A stretch of 64,000 bases of DNA from Lactarius indigo (lineage: Eukaryota; Basidiomycota; Agaricomycetes; Russulales; Russulaceae), in assembly GCA_025766275.1 (NCBI GenBank), contig JAFKAC010000010.1, positions 1,860,001 to 1,924,000 of the forward strand, written 5' to 3'. The notes under the pieces were generated by a model. That model saw only the letters and a program-made list of their open reading frames with translations, was not told where the DNA came from and did no database searches. A program made the position numbers and the translations under genes. Positions 12,251-24,358 of the stretch are shown piece by piece (the first letter of the stretch is position 1; every line of letters begins with the position of its first letter).

Positions 12251-12279
12251 CATAAAAGGAGCCCCTTATACCCTCAGTT

Positions 12280-12550
12280 TGTTGGAGGTACAGCCAACAC
12301 ACGACGTGTCAGCGTCGTAAGACTTCGGACCGGCTGTACCGGTAACTATACCATACTGCTACGTTTGCTCGACTACGATCGTTTCTCGTTGACTCCCGTC
12401 ATATATATTTTCCCTTACTTAAATACCTGGTAGTCTTAGCGTACATACCTCAGTCATTTCTCCCAGAACGTTGAGGTTAGTAACTTACTTTACTTCATGT
12501 ATGTTCAGTTTACTTACCGTGTATATAATCGCGCTTCCCGCGCTCCTACA
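12280..12550. mobile_element. Probable solo LTR (271 bp)
   Basis: CAX copy 2's 3' flank is interrupted relative to copy 1 by about 270 bp. The insert begins TGTTGGAG and ends CTCCTACA, an imperfect terminal inverted repeat with TG...CA borders. It is flanked by CAGTT (12275-12279) and TAGTT (12551-12555), a 5-bp target duplication with one mismatch. A TATATAA tract lies near the right end. These are the marks of an LTR left after recombination of an LTR retrotransposon. No internal coding region is present. Since copy 1 lacks it, insertion followed or accompanied the tandem duplication. Confidence 0.75.
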
Positions 12551-13027
12551 TAGTTTGTCCGATAAGAACTGTAGATGTGTAGAAAACCTGGTTTTTGACG
12601 GCCAAACCTGCTGGGCAAATTGACGTGACGTGCTGTTGAAGTTCAAAACCAGTGGATCTGAGACCTACGGCATGGACACGGTGTCTCTGGCGTTTTTTTT
12701 TTTTTTTTTCAAAAGTCCACTGTAATATGGTATTATACCGTTTAGCGGTCGAGCCCACATAACAAGTCATGGGCCACTTTGGAAATAAATACATGAGTGG
12801 AAAGTAACAGATGCACAGAATCCATTGCAGGTGCGGTGGTATGACGATGTATTGTAAAATTGCAGCGATTGTACTAGAAGGGGCGACGAGGATGGCATGT
12901 ATAACAAGCGCAAAAGGTCCAAATATGCGACTGACGAAAAAGCATGGTCGAAGGTCGTGTCCCTCACTGAGCAACCAGGTGCAGTGTAGCAACCCGCCAG
13001 ATGGCAAGGGGCAATCGTACCCTCTTT

Positions 13028-15073
13028 TTAGTGAGAATCGTCCACGCCCTCTACGAGCGCGAGCGCGACGCTCGTGCACGAGTTCATGATCCGCACCTCG
13101 TTTTGGCCGGTATAGTACCACGCCGAGAGTCCCTATGTAGCGCGTGTGCGCAGTCAATAGTGCATTCAATGGAAGAAATGAAGGAAGAACGCACAATCAT
13201 GGCGTAGAACGCAATGAGGATGGTGCCCTCTGCCCAGTTGGTCTTGGCATCAGCCGTGACATAGTTCACGAGGAAGCACGCGCCAACGAGGAGCGTGACT
13301 TCAAATAGATCTGCACGTGTTTTTTTTTTCTTTTTAGTACGGAGAAAGGAAGGTTTTGGTGAGGGCAGCCTACCGAAGAGCATTGACATGGGCTTGTTGG
13401 TCCACCAGCCGAGGAGCGTGACAAATGGCATCCAGAAGAGCAAGAATTGGATGCTCATGTCGATCGCACGTGCCTGAGCAAGACTCTCGGGGGGCTGCGC
13501 CGTGTTGCGGATGAAGGCCTTCAGCGACTGGCGGATGAAAAAGGTGATGGCGACCGTAGCGTCTGCTGAGAAGGACACGATCGGGAGGAGGATAATACCA
13601 AACCACCTACAAAGAAGGAAAGTCCGCGTAGTGAGTATGCAGGATGATACTAAGAAGGAAAAAAAAACGCACTCCTCTTCAATGTTGTCCTGTTCGCGCA
13701 CGAATTCTATGCTGTCGACGAGCTACGGGAAGGAGCAGTCAGAACGACGTTTGCATAAAGGAGGGAACGACGCACAAACTCGGCCGTGACACCCATGAGC
13801 GCCACGGTGACTGCCAACAAAATGAGACACGCCCAAGGGTTCACCTCCGGCTCTGCCTCTTCGAGCTCCTTCTCCCTGCGTAGCACCTCCTCCGGGATGT
13901 CGGGACGGGGTGTGAATGCGTTGTTCGCACCTGGAGGATCATGCAGGTAGAAACGCGACGCAACATAGCTGGAAGCCAATGTCAATACCAGGACGCGTTA
14001 AAAAGAGAGAAAAGAAGCGCACATGACGAGGAGGATGACAGCAAAGCCACGACTGATGCGGAGAAAGTCGTCTCTGACTTTGTCAGTAATGGCAGTGGCA
14101 ACTTCGGAGCCGTTGTTGTTATTAGTATCGGTAGCCGCAAAGAATGCAGCCGGAATGGTGAGCGCCAAGACACTGCCCGGGATATCAATCAGCACCTTGA
14201 TGTCCTTGCACGAGACGAAAGGTAGACCCACCCGACTGTGAGGAGCGTGTGATTCAACTGAGAGCGGTGAGGATGCAGTTTTTGTTCCCATACTCTGGCG
14301 CCACCAGTAAAGAACGCGGTACCGGGGATGAGTAACAGGTGAAGCAAGACGACGCCTGGGTAGATCAGCTCGTTATGGGAAACTGCTCCCGAGGCGGGTA
14401 ACGCGTATTACTAACCGGCAATCGTGGACTGCAGAAGTTTGAGCCTAGGGCAGCCAGCCAGTTAGTCGTGGTGCCATCATGCAGTATACGGGATACGTAC
14501 TCGCATCTAAAAAGAAGAATGATTGCGAGGGTGGCCTCCACGGCGCTAGGGACCGAGGGTCAGCGTCTTACTACCGATAAGGGAAACTCAAGCATACTTG
14601 TTCAGCGTAACCACGACCAAGTCACCTAGGTCCTTCCCAAGGTACATAGCCATCTGCTCTCCGCCCCAGTCGAAGAGTTTTTCAAGTGGGACAATAGCAA
14701 GGAAACAGACTAAAAAGAGTGAATAAATAAATCACTTCGAAAAGAAAGTATCTTCACGACATACGTGCAAAAGTGGTCCCATGCCCCCATTCACTGAAGT
14801 GGGACGCCCAGGCGAGAGGAATGAAGATGAGCCACGAATTGATCCCTGCGTAGTGTGCGCCCCAAATACAGTAAGGCGGGTGGTGACAAAGCGGAACTTT
14901 TGTGGCTTACAAGAAACGAAGAATATGGCCTTTGCACTGTCCCACCATCCCACCTTGGGCCTGTTTCTCCCCAAGAAACGTTGCCAGAAGCGGTCCCTGG
15001 AGTTGAGGGGAGGAGTGTTGCTGACGGTTTGTGGTAGTAATTCCTTGTCGGGGATGGATCCCTGGGATGCCAT
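13028..15073 (-). CDS. CAX-like Ca2+/H+ (cation) exchanger, copy 2
   Basis: Twelve exons at positions matching copy 1 join in frame into 466 residues: 15073-14911, 14845-14765, 14709-14598, 14545-14501, 14444-14416, 14355-14232, 14172-14023, 13968-13776, 13722-13673, 13606-13374, 13310-13195, 13132-13028. The signatures are GKDLGDLVVVTLNNAVEA, LLQSTIAG, GTAFFTGG, DSIEFV, LLPIVSFSADAT and NWAEG. Compared with copy 1 it differs mostly in the N-terminus, the hydrophilic loop between the halves (richer in Glu here) and a two-codon loss in exon 10. All splice sites and the frame are preserved in both copies, so both are probably expressed and under constraint. The likely role is cation/proton exchange at an endomembrane; the substrate is not determined by sequence. 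Confidence 0.85.
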
Positions 15074-15390
15074 GATGAGAATTGAGCTCGATGTGTGTTA
15101 GATACTCAGTCGAGCTCCAACGTCCAGCGGAAGGGGGAGGGGTGTGTGACGGTAAACGAAGAGATGATTTGTATGATGGACCGGCGTCTCGGGTTTGTTT
15201 TCTGGAGACAGTTCCGTGCCAAGACAGAACCTGTCCGGCGCTGTCGCGGTTGCGGTGCGTGAGTTGTCCATATAACACAACGCATTGATGGCAGTTGCCC
15301 CCTAAAAGGGTGTGACTCTCTACGTGGAAAGAATCACGGTGATTCAACGTGGCTACCAACAATCGTGTGCGGGAGCAAAGGCGTAGGAGG

Positions 15391-16107
15391 CACGGATGGG
15401 GAACGACCGGCTCCAAGAGCGGCTGTCAACGTGCTGACTGGACAGTTGAGGCCAAGCCTCGACCGGACGGCTGTTTCAAGTCACAGTGGGCGCTCACACG
15501 ACCGGCTTCCTCGGGTTCCTCCTGCTGTAGCTTATCCGAGGCGAACTACAGTATCGACAGAGACAGCTGTGCGATATCGTGCACCGTATAATTGAATATG
15601 TACTCATCGTTCCCACCAACTCCATCTAACTATAAGTCGGCAGCTAGGCCGATACCCTAAAGTCTAATAGACCTCTGAGGGATACGTCAAGGGATACGTG
15701 CTAATTCAGCTATCCGATGTGCGCACTCTCAACCGGTGCTCGAGCAAACAGAAGCTGTTATGGCAAATTTTGGAGCAAATATATGTATTAAAGTCCAATG
15801 CACGAGATAACATCTCCTGGCGTGCCCGGGAAGCTACACCACATCAAACACATGAGAATCAGGGAACAGCCCACACACGTATGAATCGCGGAAGCGGGCC
15901 GGCCAAATAGAATCGATGAATAGCAGGAATGGAGATGATGACGCAAAGGACGTCTAGTCATACAGGAAAGCCGCCTTTTGGGGGGAGGGCAAAGATACAC
16001 AGACAGCGTAACAGGGTACGACCACAGCACACGGGGGTTGGACAACGAGCGAAAAGATAGCACCGGCGGCACGGAAATCTCGCCCGGACTTATCTGTATC
16101 GCGGAAT
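15391..16107. other. Intergenic; no gene recognised
   Basis: After the end of the duplicated promoter (about 15390) I see only short unrelated frames. The 150-200 bp next to 16107 are probably the 3' UTR of the TMEM19-like gene. Confidence 0.5.
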
Positions 16108-17290
16108 TTAGGCGAAATAGCCGAGGGCAATGGCAGTCAAGGTCGATGATATGAGATTGACCTAGAAAGTGACTCAAGTGTAAGACTAAGCCGTCGCGTA
16201 CGTGCCAATGTACGCACGTTGTTATTCGAAAGCACATCGATACCGCTGACATCTTTGACCTCAGACCCATCCTCTGGTGCGATCGACGCGTCAGTCAGTA
16301 TGCGTTTGCTCGTGATTGAGTATTGCGTCCGTTGCAATGTAGCGCCCAGGAGGGAGTCGAGCTATGTTCGCAGTCGGGAATCAGTCGCAAAAATCCGAAG
16401 GATAACTAAGCCCAAATACGCACGAGTGAACCTAACCCACCAGCAACCGCGCCCCATCCAAGCAGGAGTAGGAACAAATCGCCGGTCTGATCGCGACACG
16501 CGGCGTTTTCTACCGACAGCGCAGCCCACATCATCCAGCCCATGGCCATGCCTCCTCCGATAGAGGCCGCCGTTCCTAAAAGTGAAAGTGCGCCATTCGT
16601 GCCTGGGGGTACGGTCTTGAGAGTCGTAAGCAAGATTGGCGGGGTACTTGAAAGAATGCCGAGCTCCGACGCTAGCGTGTCGCCCATGCAGCAAGCAAAA
16701 TGTCTTCGAGCGGGTCGTCGGAAAGCCGCCGGAAAGCCGTTATCGTTTATTGAGTTTGATTTGGTTCAAGTTGGTCACATGAGTTGGGTATGGGGTACAG
16801 GGGAGAAAGAGGGGACGACAACACACCCAAGGACAACAAATAATAGCGCCCGACTCCAGCCATCTGTAATGGCCGCGTCGAGCGGACACCACACTTCGTC
16901 GACATATGGCACACTACGCACACCAAAGAGGGCCTCTGCGACACGTACCCCGGGGAAACCGGGGCCATGGAGGGCTCCCCAGGCGAGGGTCGCGATAAGT
17001 GCGCTGGCGGAATTGCTAAACACTTGTGCTGCGGTGCGATACCCTGCGTGATCATGGCCGTCCTCGAGCGCGGCTTTGCGTAGTTGACCCGCACGCGTCG
17101 CACTCGATCCGAGGAGGTAGAAGGCGATGAGGACTATGCCAGGAGTGCGGAGAGGAAGTGAGAGCATGGATATGCCTGTGAGGAAGGCCGCGGCTGCCCC
17201 TGAGGGGGAAAGGGAACGCTTTCGAAGGCCATTGACTGAGAGCGCAGTGGCGAAGAGGAAGGGAACCAAAGGGAAGTCGTAGTGGAGCAT
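16108..17290 (-). CDS. TMEM19 / DUF92 family membrane protein
   Basis: Four exons (17290-16827, 16703-16424, 16361-16218, 16161-16108) join in frame into 313 residues. Family motifs are NGLRKRSLSPSGA near the N-terminus, L-G-S-S-A-T-R-x-G then a QVFSNSxxA helix, an acidic-aromatic G-D-T-L-A-S-E-L-G motif at about residue 160, VPPGTNGALSLLGT, and GSLLDSLLGATLQ. Several hydrophobic helices are present. This is the DUF92 (PF01940) family, which includes animal TMEM19 and plant VTE6 (phytyl-phosphate kinase); the fungal role is unknown. Intron 1 (123 bp) is longer than usual here but gives the conserved GHFACCMGDT junction. The start at 17290 fits the short family N-terminus. The gene diverges from the SDR at 17523. 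Confidence 0.85.
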
Positions 17291-17522
17291 GGTTAAGATG
17301 GTGTCTGCTGGCAAATGAGTCAATCTAAACGGGAGTGGGTTCCTTATACTGTAGTATGAGCGTCTCTTGCCAGGTAATTTACCATCACATGCATCGCCGT
17401 TCGATCGGCGCTATGTTCATGGCTTCGTCAAGGCCTCGTGATTTATTTATTCTCATGGCAATCAAACTTGCCTACTCAGGCTGACAACCAGGATAACAAT
17501 CTATACCTGAACGATCTCTCCG
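17291..17522. promoter_or_regulatory. Shared upstream region of two divergent genes
   Basis: 232 bp separate the start codons of the TMEM19-like gene (minus) and the SDR gene (plus), so both promoters must lie here or extend into coding sequence. No clear TATA box or other site was identified. Confidence 0.45.
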
Positions 17523-18642
17523 ATGTCTGAATCCTTGGCTGGCACGTACTCTCCGATCCCCATCCAGGGCAAGCTAGCCCTCATAACCGGTGCCTCGTAA
17601 GCACACATACTCCATTCTAACCGTCTTTTTAACGGTGCGCGTCTTGTAGAGGGGGTATAGGAAAGGCGACAGCTCGACTCTTTGCTGCGCGAGGAGTCCA
17701 TCTCGCACTCCATTATTTCACAGAGCACGACGTAATAAATGCGCTTGCCGAGGAACTGCGTACTTTCGGCGTGCGCATCGCCGTATTTTCGGCGGATCTC
17801 GCCGACTTCGACGCTACACGTGCCATGCACAAGAGGGTCGTCGAAGAGCTCGGACACCCAGACATCCTGTACAGCAATGCTGCGATGGCAGGGACCATGC
17901 TCGGCATCACGGGTAGAGTACAAGACATCGGTATAGATGAGTTCGAGAAGTCTTGGCGAGTGAATGCGGGCAGCCCTTTCTTGGTCAGTAACTGATTTCC
18001 ATCATCATTTCAAGGAGAAGTCGCTTATATGTGACTATCTGGCGTAGTTGACCCAGCTCTGCATTCCGCACATGGAGGAGCAAGGATATGGCAGAATCGT
18101 ATTTTGTTCCAGCATCGCCACGGGTGAGTCATCTCTGTGTGCTCCAGCTCTGGAAATTGTTAACGTGTGGTTTGCGCAGCCACTGGCGGAGTCGTTGGCC
18201 CTCACTACGCCTCTTCGAAGGCCGCGATACACGGCATCTTGCACTGGATCGCTAGACAATACAGTAAAAAGGGAATTGTAAGCATGACCTTAGGTTCCAT
18301 TTCCCTACTTGAACTGTTTGTTGTTGAACAGACGTGCAATGCTGTTGCTCCGGCCCTGATTGCCAACACGGTAATGTTCAACAGCCCAACTGCTGCCCAT
18401 CGTGTATGTGGAGACAGTGGAGTCTTCTCTTTCGTTCTGGTTTGCTAATGTCGTAACAGGATCTCGTACCTGTGGGCAGATTTGGTCAGCCTGAAGAGGT
18501 CGCTCAAGTGGTGGAACTACTGGTGACGAACTCATACATGACAGACAAAGTTGGTGATCTCAGTGTGTCGGTCTGCTAGATGGCTCACAACCCGCAGATC
18601 GTAACTTGTGACGGCGGGATGCTGCCGTCGTCCCTTGCATAA
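17523..18642 (+). CDS. Short-chain dehydrogenase/reductase (SDR)
   Basis: Seven exons (17523-17596, 17650-17983, 18048-18123, 18180-18277, 18332-18403, 18460-18549, 18598-18642) join in frame into 262 residues. The Rossmann cofactor motif T-G-A-S-G-G-I-G spans intron 1. Also visible are a Y-S-N-A-A-M segment (NNAG-like), the catalytic Ser region CSSIATATGG, the active-site Y-A-S-S-K, and a C-terminal VGRFGQPEEVAQVVELL. The length and motif order are those of classical SDRs (NAD(P)-dependent alcohol or ketone oxidoreductases, often 3-oxoacyl-ACP reductase-like). Substrate cannot be told from sequence, and no pathway neighbours are present. Confidence 0.88.
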
Positions 18643-20472
18643 AAATTTCCTGTCCAAGACTGTCATGAATCAAGGAGTAGTGAACCAAGAAGTGTGTTTG
18701 TATTAGACGTATGTAAGCTGGACAATAGAGAGTTCTAGATTCTCTGCGGCTCAAGGCCAAAATGTTGGTTAGATAAGATAAGATCAAGTTACATCTTCGG
18801 AACAGCCAATAGGATGCTCGAGCGCTTATAGCCGTACCGTGCGACAGGACGTCACCTTGCCCTCCTCGTCCTTGTCTCGTTTCACCGCATCCCACCGTTC
18901 CAATCTTCTCCCTCCTCTCAAATTCCGCGCATCCACATCTGCTCTCCATTACGATGCTCACGGAACCGGGTGGGTTCACGTGCAACCCAATTCTCTATTA
19001 CGAACGTGCGGATTCCAGATGGGTACCGGATGGCGGAATAGGGTCGGAGAACATGAGGGCACAGTGGCTACCTCAGCCGCCCTGAACCCGCTCCCCTTCT
19101 CCAACCTCTTCAATCTTTAAATCCTCGCTACTACCAGCAATGTCGTCAACATGGTATCAAGAATAAATCTCCCCTTCTCCGATATCCTCTCTTCCCACAT
19201 ATGTGAGCATTTTATTCTCATCTCGTACTCTTTCCCCATTTTTCTTGGGCTCTAGTAGAATTTGTGCATATTCTGACTTTTTGCGTGGCATAGGGGCGAC
19301 CACAGTCCAATGTTCACCAAGCTGCTTCGTCATGTGTTCTCATTGCCTCATTGTCTTGGGACGACTACGATGTGCAAACTATCCCCCTCCATTAAATTTC
19401 GCTTTAACGCCTGCGTTCTGCCTCGTTGCGGCACCCTGTGACTCCCTTGGATCAAAGTCGGATATATGCGCAGGGTGGCGGGTGACCCAAGCACACGCGT
19501 GGCCCCATCCCCTCTTTGTTTACCCAAGGTCTTTTCGATTTAATGCCTAAAGGTAACCCATTTCCTCTTCTATGAATAAGTTCAATAAGGCGCGAGTTGA
19601 CCGTACCTAACTACTTCGTTAGCCCTTAATATTCCTTGTGAACCGGCCATCAGGTCTGATGGGCGAAGTGAGGGAAGAAATGTATGTTTCAAGTGCCTTT
19701 ATTTCTATATCGAACGCATATACTAACACCTTTTTGCACCTGTTGAATAGATGGATCTGGTACGCTCTTGAAGTTTACATACTATTCGGCTCTGGACCCT
19801 TCCTCAGCAGTCGTTACTGCCGGAGCCATTGCGGATGTGCGTTTCTAGTTGTTCTCTCTCCGTTTTCTTCAGCCGAAATGGCTTACGTTTACGTATAACC
19901 AGTCTTTTACCACACCGTGACATTTGTTCGGATAAGTTCGCCCGATTCGGGTGTTGACCTCGACAGTCAGCGTCCTGTGTTCTATTTGTATAGCGTGCGT
20001 TGATTTATCCATCGTCCGTTTTAACCCTTATCCATCACCCTACTGGGTTCCCCAGCCCTACTGGTTAATTTAGTGATGGGCGATCGTCATTCGGACCCAC
20101 AGTCATTCGGAATTGACCGGCGTTAGGCGCCTCGGCAGGTCATTCTCATAGCTCAAGCATGACACGCGAGCCGCAAGCAAATTCTAATTGTGGAATGGAG
20201 GACGTAGAATTGACTCTTAACGTAGAATAGCCACAAACAGACGAGACGTAGGCTGTGTGGATGCACAGGTAAGCGCCACAAGGGAAGCGTCCACACAACC
20301 AAACAAAAGTGGGCGGCCATCATTTTGCTTTTTCGGGCCGGAACATCGGAGCAACTTCCCACGCTCGGTTCTTTCCCCGCAGCGCCGTGGCCCGCCAAAG
20401 TGAACGAAAGCCGACACGGATCCTGCGTAGACGACCCCTCATAATTTATCCTACCTCGACTCTATCCATGAT
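18643..20472. other. Intergenic; possible unsolved small gene
   Basis: No family was recognised. A few plus-strand pieces look splice-compatible, such as a frame from an ATG near 18956 and a piece ending near 19898 with a GT-AG pair at about 19836-19871. I could not chain them into a convincing protein. The 300 bp before 20473 should contain the EPL1 promoter. Confidence 0.4.
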
Positions 20473-23400
20473 ATGCCCCGTGCACACAACCCCGGTCCAT
20501 CTACCCTTCGCAACCGCAACCGTGTTACCAACAAGACTCGCCTCCACATCGTTCAGGGTAGCCTCGATGCTGACCCTCTGGCTTTCGATGAGGACGAGGA
20601 GAAGGCCCGGATTGTGTCTACTGCTGGTGTTGATGCAGAGGATGCCAATGTGAGCTCGTATTTTCTGCTGCATTATGCCCAAGGACCCCTCTCGTTGAAA
20701 GGTGCCTGCTGGCATGCTCCTATTGGTCGCCACCGTGAGAATTTTGTCCCGCGGAATGCTGACCAATTTTTTTTTCTTCCAAAAATAGGAACACCATCTC
20801 CAGGCTGTTCTATCCGCTGCCTCCCAACGACACTCATCCGTGCGCCCGTCCCGCGGTCCAAGTGATAAGACCACTACGAAACAGCAGGACGTATTCATCC
20901 CAATACCAGACAATACTGGCCTCGTGGAGGACTATGAGTCACTATACCCCTCCGACCGATGGCGCGAACCAGCCTCCTACATCAAGACATCTGAGACGAT
21001 CGAGGAGACAACGCAAGATGCCCTCTCGCATGGGTTCACTTATCTCATGGATGAGCGTGACAAAGAGTGGCTCGAGAAGAACAACGAAGAAGCCCGTGGC
21101 GAAGGAACATCGGCCCAAGGTGCTGTCTCAGCATCTGGCACCACAACGAGGACTTCCCAGCGCAGTGCGAAGGCGAAAGGCAAGGAGCCCGACGTCGCGC
21201 AGCCTGTCGTCATCTCGGAGGACGAGTTTGAGCTTGTAATGGGGCTGTTCGAGAAGGTGACACATGAGAAGACCGAATTTCTACACCATGTACGTCATCG
21301 CGTCACCCGATTCACGGTCGAACCCCCAATGCTAATGACTCGTCACGCATAGGGTCTTGAGCAGGGCTCACCTTTCCCGCCATTTTCCGAATACCAAGAT
21401 ACATTCTCCAACAAGTTGACCCCTGATATGTTCGCTGCCTTCACCGTCCCGTTGTGGATTCCGCAATCACAGCAGCTACTTCGCTTTGCAAAGGCCACTT
21501 ACCCTTATTGGAAGGAGCGCCGAATTGAACGAGGCGGCCATCGCATAATCCCTACCCTTAACGTGAGTCTGACGCATCATCGTACCTCTCTTCATCTGAG
21601 GCATTCTCGCTCTAGTACGATGAGTCGGATATCAAAAATGAGTCTTATATTTGCTTCAGGAGGCGTGATGTCAAGGCGATGCGCAAGACTCGCGCCTCGC
21701 AAGCGTCCTCTTCAGAAAAGCTTATGCGTTTGAAGCAAGAGCTGGCCACTGCCGCCGAGCTCGTGACCAGTGTTCTCAAGCGCGAGCAACTGAAGCGCGA
21801 GGCGGCGCAGCAAGCAAAAGCGGTATGGGAGAAACGCGAGGACCTCGCCAATCTTAAGCGCAAGTTTCCTTCCTTACTCAATGCCAAAGAGGACGAAGAA
21901 TTGTTCTACGACAAAGAGAAAGTGGTCAAGAAGCCGAAATTGACAGAGCCAACGTATGTGCATGGCTATTATCGACGAGTACGCGAACTAATAGACTATT
22001 CAGTCGTATCGTGGGGCTCAGGCTCAAGTCGCGAGACAACAACGGCGATCTTGTATCTCCACAGCACCACGACGCTGTTGTTCGTCCAAAGGAACGTGCA
22101 GCGGCGATCCTCGCACAAGTCGATCGCGAGATGGCCCGGATCAAAGAGCGCGATCACCATTGGGAAGACGGAATCGAGGCATGTATTCTACGTACCTGTC
22201 TTAATCCCTACTCACCTCTCCGTAGAACCCCTATCAACCCCAGCCAGTCTCACATGCGCAGCGGCACTTCAAATGGATTCCCCCACCTGAACCGATTCAA
22301 TCATCATCACCACCATCGTCTTCATCTCCGCCAACTTCTCCAGCCACTCCAGGATGGCGTGCCGTCCGAGTACGCCGAGGTCGTGGAGGTGTACTACGCG
22401 TGGACCGCCACACCTCTCGAAGATCCCTGTCTCGTGATGAACTAGTGCGGTACCCTCGACGTTCGACGAACAGCACGACTGTGGGATCGGAGGAGACCGA
22501 AGAGCAACGTGCGACCGACAAGGAGATTTCTTGGCGGATTCGCGATCGTTGGTTATTTGATGCGGACGATGAGCCTTCTGTCGGAAATGATGGTCCCGAT
22601 GAAAAAGATAGGGCACTTGTGGACGAGTTCCATCCCAAGTACGTCTTTCCTATTTGAACTGTATGACGTCGCTGATAACTTTGCTCAGGTACCTGCTCAA
22701 AGGAATGTCTCTCTACCAAGAAGACGACCATCAACGACTGACAACAGACCCCACAATCTATACACCATCATCTGACGGGCGTCTTTTGGGATTTTTACCT
22801 TATCGGACCGGTATCGCTCCTGCTTTTCGTCGCGACGCCATCATTGTTGGTCCGCGTCCCCTCGTTCCTCAGACTCCTTCCCAGGCCGCGGCGATGCAGC
22901 AACATCAGCAGCAATTGACTCAGCAAGGCGCTATTGGAATGCCACAGACGACGGGAACGCCCATTTCCATGCAGCAGCAAATGAAAAAGTTGCCCTCGGC
23001 GTTGAACGTTCCACAAATGCGTGTCTCGTCCAACGGCAGTCTACGCCCTCCTGCGACACCCGTCTTGACTGCAATCACCCCTTCTGCGCCGCAAACCTCC
23101 CCGCAATCATCTCCAACGCCGACAGCCGTCAATGGCCAAGCCAGTCCCACCCCCGCTCCTTCCGTTAACGAGTCTGAAGAACCCCTGTCGTCCTCCACTC
23201 CTACTCAGCAACAAGAGTCCGCCACTGTCTCCACCGAAACGACAACTGGCTCTTTGTCTACCGCCTCTCCTATGCCTATCAAACCGACTCAATCACATCA
23301 TGCGCTTTCACTTCCCAATGGTTACCATATGCAGAACAACTATGCGGCTACTATGACAAATGGGACTACGACGTACCTTCACCACGGCACACAGCAGAAT

Positions 23401-23793
23401 GGGCTTACCGTGCAGCAACTTCAGTTGAAGAACGCGTTCACAAATGGCCAACCGGATATGGCCATCGCTGTCAACGGGTCACGCCCTGCGTCCTACATTG
23501 GGCACGTCGTCGGCAACGGAACGAACTTCAATCTGCCGGTGGGGGCCGTCGGTGTTAATGTCGGGATGAACTTGGCCAATATGAATCTGAAACTTGCACC
23601 GTCGCGACCAATGCCATGGGTGGCGGCTCAACGGAGCCCGCAAGCTGTCGCAATCGCACAATCGCTCTCCCCACATATGCACGCGCACACGCCAGCTCCT
23701 CAGGTTTCACCACCCCGCGGTGGCCAGACGCCGACTGCGTCGCCTTCGTTGCATCAGCAACAGGTGGTCGGTGGGTCTGGGGCGACGTATTAA
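20473..23793 (+). CDS. EPL1: Enhancer of polycomb-like protein 1 (NuA4 subunit)
   Basis: Seven exons (20473-20649, 20789-21289, 21353-21562, 21616-21953, 22004-22178, 22226-22638, 22689-23793) join in frame into 972 residues. The EPc-N region is clear: RNRNRVTNKTRLHIVQG, AGVDAEDANEHHLQAVLSAA across intron 1, IPIPDNTG, YESLYPSDRW, and a helical segment around FRRRDVKAMRKTR. The last third is Pro/Ser/Gln-rich low complexity, usual for fungal EPL1. EPL1 is the scaffold of the NuA4 histone acetyltransferase (Piccolo: Esa1, Epl1, Yng2) and acts in the nucleus. Intron 5 begins with GC instead of GT (22179-22180); a downstream GT would break the frame. Three decayed copies of this gene lie at 29.8, 33.7 and 51.7 kb. 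Confidence 0.92.
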
Positions 23794-24358
23794 GCACTGT
23801 ATCAGGAGAGGTTCTTCGATATCCCTTATTCAGCCCCCCCTCACTCCTATACTTTTTTTGCGTTCGTGTTATGATGTGGACGTTATTACGTTTTTCTTTG
23901 TTACTGATTCAGTTCGTGTATTGTAGCAATGATTTATTTGGAACTCGAAGAACACATGCGCGAAGATACCCTAGCGTACGGTACCTGTCTGTAAGGGGAC
24001 GAACGCAGAGGCCGTAACGTACAACCTACCCTTCTTCACTTGGGAAATTCCTGAAGTTGATGCTCCCGCAATGACTCGGAGTTGAGCGTTGGACGTTGCT
24101 ACGGCGATGATACTGAGACGTGCGATCATCTAGCTCTACGGTACTGGAAAGAACGGCCAAAACTTGGTCGGCTTGTACATACTGTACTTGCACAGCCGTT
24201 CGTTCAGTTCCAGTCGTTAATCCGTGTAGGGTTTAGGTACAACGGGAAGTCAAATATATGAGCAAACGCGTGAGCGATGGAGGCCCGGAGTAGAGCGTAT
24301 GCTCCCATTTAGATATTACAAGCGCCCCGTCTATCTGGGATGTGCATCATCTCTTAAG
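23794..24358. other. EPL1 3' flank between convergent genes
   Basis: No gene is visible. The segment matters because it is partly repeated at about 52310-52690 next to an EPL1 relic. The duplications therefore carried the EPL1 3' flank as well as its coding sequence. Confidence 0.65.

Larger units (their letters stand above)
12041..15390. repeat. Tandem duplication, second copy
   Basis: Direct-orientation copy of about 7340-10560 that contains the tafazzin tail, the LTR insertion and CAX copy 2. Homology continues past the CAX start codon to near 15390, where copy-specific sequence begins. Confidence 0.8.

Noticed and set aside
18954..19920. Possible small multi-exon gene before EPL1
   Set aside because: Pieces with GT-AG borders exist, but no chain gives a consistent frame or known protein.
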